From Spinellus fusiger (taxonomy: Eukaryota; Mucoromycota; Mucoromycetes; Mucorales; Phycomycetaceae), in NCBI GenBank assembly GCA_025094145.1, contig JALLLS010000035.1, positions 1-64,000 on the forward strand: DNA of 64,000 nucleotides, given 5' to 3'. This document shows positions 1-8,924 of this stretch, piece after piece. The translations under genes were made by a program, and so were the position numbers. Within the stretch, counting starts at the first letter, position 1. Each line of letters starts with the position of its first letter. The notes beneath the pieces are model-generated. The model was not told where the DNA came from. It made no database searches and saw only the letters and a program-made list of their open reading frames with translations.

Positions 1-1005
1 AAACTGTATTATCAATAGAATATATTGTTTATGAATAAAATTGTTTATTATAATAGTATAGCCAATACTATATTATGACTATAACTACTGCCTAAGTGCA
101 TTTACTAATAGTAATAGAATCTATACCCTAAAAGCTTTGTGATTTATCATTGGGAGATAGATAACTATGCTCAGGAGTATACCCTAGAGACCATAGATAG
201 TATAGAAGACCACCTCAGACTGACTTGAAAGGAATCTTTACTTGCCTAATAACAATACACTGAGTGTCTTGTGGAATACAATGAGCTCAAGCCTAGAGGA
301 AGACACTGCTTACCCTTTTTACTTTCAGAAGAGTGTTTGGTGGTGTCTATCACCTCTTTCTATTGTTTCTCTTTGTTAATAATGGCACATTACCTTGCTT
401 AGTTATGCTCATCTTGACAAGTACTTAAGTATCAAGTTGTATGGACAGTGTAATAAATAACAAGAGGGGATTATCGTAACAAATAATAATCTTTCTTTCT
501 TTTTATTCTGGTAATGTATACATTTTAGTCTTCACTCATAAAATTCACATCAAATTTATAAGTCAAACAATTCACACTCTATTTGCCTTGAACCTAAAGG
601 ACAGTATGAGAAACAATGCTTTTTTATCATTGAGCACCACTGTTAATACCAGTTACAACGAGATAATTGAGGTGATTATAGATAGTGAGTCAATGAATGG
701 CTATACTGTTCTCAATGTAAGTTTGGTTCTATTTTATGGACAATGACCACTAGAGTTAATTCAGTGTGTCCTATGATACATATTTCTTAAGCAGTGTTAT
801 GCTGCAAATAGTGTGGGCTTAAGGATAACACATCATGTTAAGAGAAGAATATCAGTGACTAAGTTGTAATTTTGGGGTGATTCTTGTTCTATTTCTTGTT
901 TTTACAGCCAATTCTATACTTTTTAAACAGATTAGCCAATCATAATAGTATTGTGATTTTATTCTCAAGATATTTCTTTATATATCCCAAATGTCTTTGG
1001 GTATG
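1..1005 (+). mobile_element. CACACC-terminus non-autonomous element, right part
   Basis: Right-hand part of a repeat family that has complete copies at 54340-55599 and, reversed, 26409-27663. Its end reads CTTTGGGTATG followed by TA at 1006-1007, matching the family terminus CACACCCAAAGATTTTT in reverse with TA as the likely target duplication. The left end lies outside the window. No open frame is conserved between copies, so it looks non-autonomous. Confidence 0.75.
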
Positions 1006-1038
1006 TAGAAAAGTCATAAACTGTTAGTATAGCTAGTA

Positions 1039-2403
1039 CAGTGTTCGGCAAAATAGATATAACTCTTTTCATTTTCCAATCTTTTCTTGCTTAATTATAT
1101 ATATATATATATTACTTATTCCTTATTTCTTCTGTATTCACTATAAAATCTATTATGTCTAACACTACCAAAAAAAACACACCAAGCCTATTGAAAACAG
1201 AAAGAAGAATATTGACAACCTTATTAGTCAACTCATTGTTCACGAGGCCACCATAAATGGTACCAGACAAGTGGATACTTCAGCCATGTTTGGTGTCAGT
1301 CGGCCTTATCATGAAAAGATACAGAGAAACTGGCTGTTTCAAAGCAGGGAAGGGATCTGGGAGCAAGTCAATTATGAAGGAGAAGGATGAGAGAGAAGTT
1401 GTATGCGAGGTGGCAAGAGATTCATTTAATACAATAGATCACCTTTGCAAGCAGATGAACACTAAAGTGTGCATGAGTACTTTTAGAAAAATGATGAAGA
1501 ATCCTGGCTTGTTTTCTTGCAGGGTGGTTATGAACCTTCCTTCACCATTAAATACGAAAAGCTAAGGCTTGCTTGGGCCAAGGTCTACCTCCAATGGATT
1601 GAGGAAGACTGAAATGCAGTCACCTGGTCTGATGAGTCAAGGTTCCAGTTGATGAGGACCAACAACTGCAACAGAGTGGTGCGCAGAAAGAAGGAAGGCT
1701 GCTTCCAAAGAACATTTATCCAAAAAAGAGGTTTGGTGGTAGTGGGATGATGATAGGATGGTGGGGTGGGGCTCCCTTCTCTGGTGAAGGTGTTGGTAGA
1801 CTTACTGTGGTGGAGGGATCCATCAATAGTGCCAAATACACCAGTATTTTAGAAACAGCCTATTGCCCCGATCTGGCTCTTATTTTGGCACTGAATCCAG
1901 TGGTAGGCTATGTTCTTCAAGAGGACAATGTCATTTGCCATAATAGTAAGGAGACTAGTCAATGGAAGGATGAGAGGGGCATAGTCACTATGGAGGGGTG
2001 GCTCTCTCAGAGCCCTGACCTGAACCCAATTGAGCATCTTTGGGAGGAACTGGACAGAGTTTTTCAAAAGAAGATGACCCCAGAAAGCACCCTCCAATAT
2101 TTGAAGGATTTTCTGGTCCAAGAATGGGACAAGATCCCCAAAGGGGTTACCAACAACTTCATTGCCAGCATACATCGGAGATGTAGGGCTGTTATAGAGG
2201 CCAAGGGTGGAAACACCAAATATTAAGGGTTTCCACCCAATAAATTTGAATATAATATCCTGTTAAGCTTATTTATACTTCATCCAATTTTCAAGTCTCT
2301 ACTGTGTGTTTAATGTGTGTTTTTATTACAAAGAATAAATATTTCCCTAAACAAAAATCTTAGCGGAAAATAAAAAGGGTTATATCTATTTTGCTGGACA
2401 CTG
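1039..2403 (+). mobile_element. Tc1/mariner element, family Tc1-A, copy 1
   Basis: The left terminus CAGTGTTCGGCAAAATAGAT and its inverted match at 2375-2403 bound 1365 bp, with TA on both outer sides (1037-1038, 2404-2405). It carries a broken transposase. The body is closely related to 38060-39423, although the terminal repeats have diverged. Confidence 0.92.
1155..2226 (+). pseudogene. Tc1-type transposase (broken), Tc1-A
   Basis: Cut-and-paste DDE transposase, recognised by comparison with the copy at 38174-39244. An N-terminal helix-turn-helix region is followed by WSDESRFQLMRTNN (first Asp), LQEDN (second Asp) and QSPDLNPIEHLWEEL (catalytic Glu), about 35 residues after the second Asp, so a DD35E-like spacing. 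The ATG at 1155 is chosen because it aligns with the family start. The frame is broken in several places: frame changes between 1155 and 1257, and a TGG to TGA change near 1610. It cannot give an active enzyme. The C-terminus ends GGNTKY, typical of this family. Confidence 0.9.
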
Positions 2404-2640
2404 TATATTTATATGCTTATTATAAATTATCTATAAATATTACTCTTTAGTGTTCTAATAACTATCAAAATAAATTTTATTTAGTGTATTTCATTTTTTT
2501 TGTTAATTGTTAATCTCTTTGAAAGTTTTAATTTATGCCCATATTCACTTGCATATATTCTATTCTAACGTTTTCCTCATTAGAAGCTTCATGCCTTTTA
2601 TGTATTTTTGTATGTGTACCACTTATAGTTTTCCAAATTC
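2404..2640. other. AT-rich spacer, no gene seen
   Basis: Short AT-rich sequence between the Tc1-A copy and the duplicated secreted-gene locus. One 63-codon frame at 2507-2698 has no recognisable features. Confidence 0.5.
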
Positions 2641-3557
2641 ATATGAAGTGATCATAACATCTCATAGACAGATGGTTAATAAAGATACTGTCAAATAAAA
2701 GACTAAAGTCTTTATGTAGCTTCATCTGATTATTTGTGGAAGAGGCTTAGTTAATAAAAGTCTCATGATATCACTTAAGAGTTAGGTCAAATTTGTTTTA
2801 CATCAAGTGTATATGAGATTGACTATTGGTCTCATTATTGTCACAAAAGTTGAATTAAAAAGGGAAATAATACTATCCAATCGGCAGAAAAGAAAGGGGG
2901 TTAGAATAATGTTTCTAACTGTTTACAAGCACTAACACTTATATAGAAAGAAAGAATTTTGATCTCTTGGGAAAATACACCCAAATTGGTTATTCAAACA
3001 GGTGTCAAATACAGATAATGAAATATATGCTAAGAAGCAACAATATTAAACTTATTCTAAAGACGAAAAGAGAGGAGGGACACACATGTAGAGAACTACA
3101 ATGAGAGAGAGAGATGGGGAAGAGAAGAATAAACAAGACAAAGTCAAGAATCCCAACCGCCATAAAGGGTTAGCGGATGGGGGATTTCATTCTCGAGGAG
3201 TAAACTCATAAGTCACTTGAATGCTATAGCACGTTCACATAAAGATTAAAGATATACTTCAGTTGTGTTTTGGCAGCTAAGGTTCAAAATTGATACTCAA
3301 GGTCAAATTATGTCAAATTAATTCATAGTTACTCAGAGCCATCATGTCAAATTAATTTACAGCTATTCAGAACCTTATTCTAGTAAAATTAACTCATAGT
3401 TACTAAAAACTTTATTATAGTAAAATTAACTCATAGTTACTAAAAACGGAGTAAACATGATTTTAAGACACCATTTAATAATGATAGTCGGGTGTACAAT
3501 GCCAAGACAAAACTTGATATACCAATGATAATATATCAGTTTCAAAAATAAAAAGAC

Positions 3558-3564
3558 TATAAAA
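3558..3564 (+). promoter_or_regulatory. TATA box of secreted gene 1
   Basis: TATAAAA lies 56 bases before the ATG. The following CCCTTTAGTTTATTTG tract and ATCATCAACCA just before the start are shared by all three family members, including the otherwise divergent copy at 30.5 kb, which suggests a conserved core promoter and 5' leader. Confidence 0.7.
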
Positions 3565-3619
3565 GACCCTTTAGTTTATTTGTTTTTTTTTTATCATCAA
3601 CCAACGCACCTTCTCTATC

Positions 3620-4057
3620 ATGCGTACTTTCTCTCTTCTCTCTTCTCTCTTGGTCTCTGCAGTCGCTGTCAGCGCTAACATGAGCATTGAATGTAACCCT
3701 AAGCACCAGGCTTGGGATTGGAACTGTCAAACACTCTTGGACAGATGGAACTTCCAGGACAACACCCTTTATGACCCCAGAAACTACAAATGTGCATGGT
3801 CCGGTATGACCCACTACATTGAAATTGGTTGCAAGCTTCTCGTAAACGACTCCTGTACACTCGTTGTCACATATGGTGGTGGTGACCATGCAAGTGCTGT
3901 TGGTTACACTGGTGCACAAATGAAGGCCTTCATGCAACAAGCTCTTAGCCAATGTCCCAAAAACAACATGCTTAATGCTGCTCTTACTGGTATCTTGAGA
4001 ATTGAACAGGGTGGTCTCTGCCTTCTCAACGACGCCAACGCTTCTTCTTGCGGATAA
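3620..4057 (+). CDS. Small secreted eight-cysteine protein, paralogue 1
   Basis: 145-residue intronless protein. Residues 1-19 (MRTFSLLSSLLVSAVAVSA) form a clear signal peptide ending in a small-residue cleavage site; the mature part is about 126 residues with eight cysteines (IEC, WNC, YKC, IGC, DSC, QCP, GLC, SSC), enough for four disulfides, and possible N-glycosylation sites (NMS, NDS, NAS). No membrane segment follows. Two paralogues, at 30553 and 47816, share the same length, cysteines and promoter. The segment before the seventh cysteine (TGILRIEQGG here) varies most among them. I do not recognise the family. An extracellular or effector-like role is inference from secretion, cysteine content and the transposon-rich setting. 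AATAAA-like signals follow around 4149. Confidence 0.9.
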   Translation: MRTFSLLSSLLVSAVAVSANMSIECNPKHQAWDWNCQTLLDRWNFQDNTLYDPRNYKCAWSGMTHYIEIGCKLLVNDSCTLVVTYGGGDHASAVGYTGAQMKAFMQQALSQCPKNNMLNAALTGILRIEQGGLCLLNDANASSCG

Positions 4058-4159
4058 ACCTCATGTTAAATACATGTCAGCCACAAATCAGTGTAATAAT
4101 TTATCTTTAGAAAATAGACAATACGTCTTTTTTGTTTGTAACATAAAGAATAAAATGCC

Positions 4160-4830
4160 AATATCAAAAGTATTCTGAAATATAAATTAATGTGTTATGC
4201 TTTGCTAATAAACTAATAAACACTAGTTTTCTAAGCAATAAGCAAAGGAGAATATTAGATAGTCTTGCCTATCTTGGAAAACGTCACTGCTGTATAGTTG
4301 TATACTCTAGTGTTGGCGAGTGTACTCTTATTCAACTTGTGTCGCTTTTAAAGTCAGTCTACAGCGAAAAGTTCTTAATAAGGCATATTTCTCTTATTCT
4401 TTCAAGTAAAAAGTATTTCCCTTTAGATTATATTTATAGACGAAACTATAGTATGGATAGTCGATAGTTTGACATGCATACACGGCGTTGGAGATGTATG
4501 AGATATAAGTAGCTCTAGCTAACAACACAAGGAAAAAGTGTATAAAATCACATAATCTGAACATTTAATAAGTAATCAATCTTTTCGTTAACGTTAATTA
4601 TCGTTGAGACTTTTGAATGAAGCAAAGATTGCTTAAAGAACAGTTGCCTAGTTACCCGTTGTGATCAAATAGTGTTGTGTCCCCGTCTCTATACCCTCTT
4701 TGATTTCCCTAGACCAGCCTTTGTGCAAAAACTCTACTTCATAGTCCCTGCTAGAGATCACATATCTATACATTTATATTTCTAGTGGTCCTGTTGATAA
4801 TCTTGTAGCTTCATGAGTTCATTAGATATA
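4160..4830. other. Intergenic AT-rich region, no supported gene
   Basis: Nothing recognisable. A 91-codon frame at 4192-4467 has no homologue in the window, no signal peptide and unremarkable composition, so I do not call it a gene. Confidence 0.5.
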
Positions 4831-4932
4831 TTCATATAAAATTAGAAATGGTACGACCCTATGATTTATACATTTTTAAACATGATTCTTCTTCTTTTTA
4901 CCACAGAATCACATTCCATTAAGCAATCTCAA

Positions 4933-6003
4933 ATGTCAAAACGCAGAATCCTCAACTAAAAACTCAAGAATTTATGATAAGCTTGAAGAAAGAGAGTAAT
5001 AGGGTGTTTATTGGCTTGAAAAAGAAAATTACTCCATGGGTATCATTTCAAAGGTCGTTGGCATTAGCAAGTCTACTGTCTAGAATATTATTAGTAGAAT
5101 AATGACTATTGGTACACCTCTACCAAGACCTAGTTCTGATGCACAAAAAAAAACTTAACGAGAGAGACCTCAGACGAGTTGAGGCCATTCTAAGAGGCAA
5201 CCCATTTGCCTTCTATAACTATATAAATCTGGAACTTAAGGCACATGAGATAGTCAACTGTAGAGCAATATTCATCAAGTTAATTTATCAGATTGAGTCT
5301 GGTTCCTACTTCACAGCACACAAGCCAAGGTTGTCTGAAGAAAAACATGAAGAAAAGACTTCGTTGGGCGAAGGAATGGGTCAATTGGACTCCCAAGGAC
5401 TGGAGACGCGTTGTATGGTCTGATGAGTCACGATTTGAAGTAGAGGGTTACCAGGGAAGATCCAGAGTTATTCGAAAGATCAGAGAAAGATATAAGGCTG
5501 CTCATATCATACCTACAACCAAATTGGGGAAAGGCAGCGTAATGATCTGGAGCTGTTTCTGAGCAGGTGGATTTGGGCCTTTGGTCTTTATTGATGGCAC
5601 TGTAAATCAGGACATATATGTCAACACTTTGACAGTAAAATTTCTGCCATGGTTCATTGAATTGTATCATAAAGTAAGATAGTGAGTTTATGTTACAATA
5701 AAAGGGTGATAGCTGTCATACTGGAGACTATGCCAGAGGGTAGAAAGAGACGCATCAAATTAAGGTGCTTTGAGTACTGGCCTACACAATTATCTGACTT
5801 GAACTCAGTTGAACACACCTGGTGGGCCTTGGAAAGATAAATTTAAGAAAAAGGACATTTATTAAAAATGTAGAAATTTTGAAGGTTCTACTTTCAGAAG
5901 AGTGGTGAGAGTTGGTGTTGAACTTACACAACAATAAATTCAAAATATGACTGACAGATACCATGTGATTATTTATGCCAAAGGTGGCTTAATGAAGTAT
6001 TAA
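4933..6003 (+). pseudogene. Tc1-Y transposase (broken)
   Basis: Remnant DDE transposase. Recognisable blocks are an ERDLRRVEAILRGNPFAFYN region, WSDESRFEVEGYQGRSRVI with the first catalytic Asp near 5425, MIWSCF, then a decayed C-terminal half in which the SPDLNPIEH block has become LSDLNSVEHTW near 5795. Multiple stops and frame changes occur; the original start was probably ATG at 4933, and the last codons before TAA at 6001 correspond to the family's C-terminal TKY. Related to 23829-24796 (minus) and 34883-36001. Confidence 0.85.
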
Positions 6004-6151
6004 ATAAAAATTGTTTATATAGATTATTATAAACAATATGTTAAATCAACTTTGTGTTGAATTTGAGATCATTAGTATGTGTTTTGAGTGGTAGTCTTTT
6101 CGTGCATAAAGCACGTTCTTTCTCAGGACTTCAAAAAAGAAAAATAATATA

Positions 6152-7490
6152 AAGTGACCAAACAAATGTAATCGATGGTTTCAAATGCATATTTCTTTTA
6201 TTTTAGATTCATACTTTATCTTAATAGTGTTATAACTTCATGAATTCATTAGATAAAGACGTAAAATTTTTAATACATAAAGATAGTAGTGTTGGTAATA
6301 CATAAAAGAAGTTTTATTTGTAGGTTACTTAATAGTCACAGTGGCCACCCTTGGCATCAATGACGGCTTGGCATCTCAGCCCCGTGCTGGCAATGAGGGT
6401 GTCTGTTACTTCCTTCGATACTTTGCCCCACTCTAACATCAGGGCCGCCTCCGACTTTCTCTTGGTGAAATATGCCCTTTTGTCCTTCCTAATAACCTTC
6501 TTGAGGTGGGCCCATAGATGCTCAATTGGATTTAGATCGGGACTTTGCAAGGGCCAGTAAGGAAGAGCTTTCATCCTCTTTGCTGCCTTCCATTCACATG
6601 TTGCCCTGATTTTATGGAGTCTATCATTGTTCTCCTGTAGGCAGAAACTGATATTAGTCTTTAGGAGAGAGAGACACTTGAGCTTGGGGCAGTAGGCCTC
6701 TCCAAGTACCTTGATGTAGTTGGCGGAGTTTATCCTACCCTCTACTACGACCAGTCTCCCAACACATTCCCCACTAAAATAGCCCCATACCATCATTCCA
6801 CTACCTCCAAACTTCCTTATTTCTATGAATCTCTTAGGATTAAAGGCTGTACCAGGCCGCCTGATGATTTTTACGCCCCTGTCATAGCTCATCAGCTCCA
6901 CTCTGGACTCATCGGAGCAGACAACTTCCTGCCACTGATTACAGGCCCACTAGAGCCTTTCCTTCATATAATTCTAGGTGAGAAGAGACTTCAACACTGG
7001 ACTGAAAGAGTGAAAACCTATTTCATCAAAGTACCCCTTCAGAGTCTTGTCTGATACCTTGATGGCCATGTCTGCTATGATGGCTTCCTTGGTCTAATGG
7101 GAATCACTGACCACTGTTCTTCTCAACCACTGGAGGACCCTGTCGCCCAAATTTCTTTGCCATCCACTCTTAGGAGAAAGTAATACAAAGCCTGTCTTCT
7201 TGAAGTGTCTCATAATCTCCCAAACAGTGGTGGGAGGAACATTAAACATATGAGATGTCTTGGCCAGAATGTTGTTCATGCTCAGCACCTCATGGAGAAT
7301 GGCTGAACGAGTCTCAATGCTTGTATATTCCCCATACATATCGGGGGTCTTATTAAAGATGTTCACGGTGTTGGATGAGTCATACATTAGAGAAAAATAA
7401 CTGTTATTAAGAAAGAAAGAATAATGTCTATTATTTCTGGTATAAAAATAGCCCGGAATTTGAAACCGTCGATCACATTTGTTTGGTAAC
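6152..7490 (-). mobile_element. Tc1/mariner element, family Tc1-C, nested in a Tc1-Y terminus
   Basis: Inverted terminal repeats match over about 29 bases (ACCAAACAAATGTAATCGAT at 6157, and its inverted counterpart at 7459-7487). TA flanks both sides (6150-6151, 7491-7492). The extreme bases differ slightly between ends, so each boundary is good to about 2 bp. Confidence 0.9.
6329..7387 (-). pseudogene. Tc1-C transposase, one frame with three TAG stops
   Basis: 352-codon DDE transposase that keeps a single frame from the ATG at 7385-7387 to the stop at 6329. Defects visible are TAG codons at 7094-7096, 6974-6976 and 6950-6952 and replacement of the second catalytic Asp by Asn (LQENND against LQEDN in relatives). 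First Asp is in SDESRVELMS; the catalytic Glu is in QSPDLNPIEHLWAHL. The first TAG aligns with CAG in the copy at about 14.85 kb, so it is a CAG to TAG change; the other two fit the same change. All are C to T or G to A transitions. Without the Asp it would be inactive even if translated through. Confidence 0.9.
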
Positions 7491-7571
7491 TACTTTCTAA
7501 TTTTGTGTAACTGTGTTTGCATAAGACTTTTAATCTAAAAAATAAGTGTTTATAATACAAAAAAAGTTTAC

Positions 7572-8898
7572 ATGGCTCTTCCCCATTTAACTCCAGAGAC
7601 ACCCCCTGGGGACCCTCCATTAGGCAATAAAAACCAACAAACTTCGAGATCTACTTCACCAACCTCGGAGATCACTTCCACTACACATGCGAAGACCAAC
7701 GTTGTCTCCTCTGTTGCTTTGGGAACAAAGCTAGATTTCTCTGGAGCCACAAAGAAAGGGCTTCTTAGCCACAACATTCCCACTCGTACCGAGATTGTTC
7801 TTGGCAGTAACAATGAAAATCCTTTGCCCCATGTGTGGGCTTAGGGCGCCTCTCGCCACAGTATTTTACAGTCTTCCAGCTAAGAATGCAGATTTAATCA
7901 ACGAGTTTCTAGACACCATGCGAGATCGCTTCCCCGCCAACATCTGCTTTGGATGCAGCCGTAAGGATAAGGAAGGGGTTGCTAATTTTGAGTTTCACTT
8001 TGCCACCAAGGCTGCTTGCGAGCAGGCCTGTAAGGAAGGCATTAATGTATCTGATTCTGTTCTTTTTGCGTCTCCTGCCATCTCTCCCCAAGCAATGTTG
8101 TTGCGTCTCAATATTGTGGGACTTCCCTTCATGTCTTATGAAGAGATTAACACAGGTCTGCGGGCCTGCTTAAGTAAATTTGGCACTGTCAAAGAAGTGG
8201 TCGTTTATGAAGAACGAAAGTGGTTCCATGGTAATGGCCATGTTTATTTTGAACGCCCACCCAACCACGACCGTACTCTCCAGCCATTGACCTACAAAGT
8301 GGCTTTCAATGCTGAACATACCTTTTTGGCTACATGGACGAAGATGAGAGCTCATTGTAGATACTGTAAGACAATGGGCCATGATGTGGATAAGTGTCCC
8401 ATGCGTCCAAAAGAAACCCGGACTTGTTACTCTTGCGGAGAGGTTGGACATCTCCAGGGCAACTGCACTCGTATCCCTGCCACTGAGGCAGACACATCAA
8501 AGAGACACCGAAAGACAGCCGCTGATCCTTCCAAGGATCGAGTGATTGCTAGTCCTGTCTCTCTTCTTTTGAAGAATCCTGTCACTTCTTCTGAGAAACC
8601 TGAGGCAGTTTCAGGCACTGTTCCCACCCACCCCACAGAGGAAACTACTCTTCCTGCTGTCGACCCGACAGTTGTTTTGGTTGTTGAGGAGCCTGCCAAA
8701 CTGTCAGATGCTCCACCCATCTTTTCTCCTCGAGACACTTGCTCTGTCTCTCCGAGTAAAGATCGTTCAGCCTTGCCAGGCAGACGTCGCTATGTTTCCC
8801 CCAGGAAACGTCGTCCTGTCCCTCCCAGAAGACCTCGGTCTGATAAACGTTCAAACATGAATATCAACATGGACGTGTCGTCTGAGGGCGAAGAATAA
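7572..8898 (+). pseudogene. LINE-K ORF1 (CCHC nucleic-acid-binding protein), one frameshift
   Basis: RNA-binding ORF1 protein of the LINE. The ATG at 7572 opens a Thr/Ser-rich N-terminus in one frame to 7844; the rest continues in another frame from about 7800 to the TAA at 8896, so one frameshift splits a protein of about 440 codons. Two CCHC zinc knuckles are clear: CRYCKTMGHDVDKC near 8350 and CYSCGEVGHLQGNC near 8425 (CX2CX4HX4C). The preceding part (LRLNIVGLPFMSYEEI...) is compatible with an RNA-binding fold. The C-terminal tail is rich in Ser, Pro and Arg/Lys. Confidence 0.85.
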
Positions 8899-8924
8899 TC
8901 TCCCTTTTTATTTTATTTTATTTT

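Larger units (their letters stand above)
2640..4150. repeat. Inverted segmental duplication, arm 1 (matches 47690-49170)
   Basis: This locus, with upstream region, promoter, secreted-protein gene and 3' region, recurs in reverse at about 47690-49170. Matching landmarks include CTCGAGGAGTAAACTCATAA near 3193 and its complement near 48630, and the TATA region at 3558 with its complement at 48307. Similarity fades near 2640 and contains small insertions and deletions, for example around 3300-3430. Confidence 0.85.
4831..7513 (+). mobile_element. Tc1/mariner element, family Tc1-Y, copy 1, interrupted by a Tc1-C element
   Basis: The degenerate left end (ATTAGAAATGGTACGACC at 4841) matches the inverted end of the copy at 23658-25002. 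The body runs to 6149. Its right terminus, TACTTTCTAATTTTGTGTAA followed by CTG, resumes at 7491-7513, immediately after another Tc1 element (6152-7490). The inner element therefore jumped into the TA within this element's right inverted repeat. Confidence 0.85.

Noticed and set aside
3557..3952. Open frames antisense to the three secreted genes
   Set aside because: They mirror the conserved sense genes, which have signal peptides, cysteines and TATA promoters; the antisense frames have none of these.
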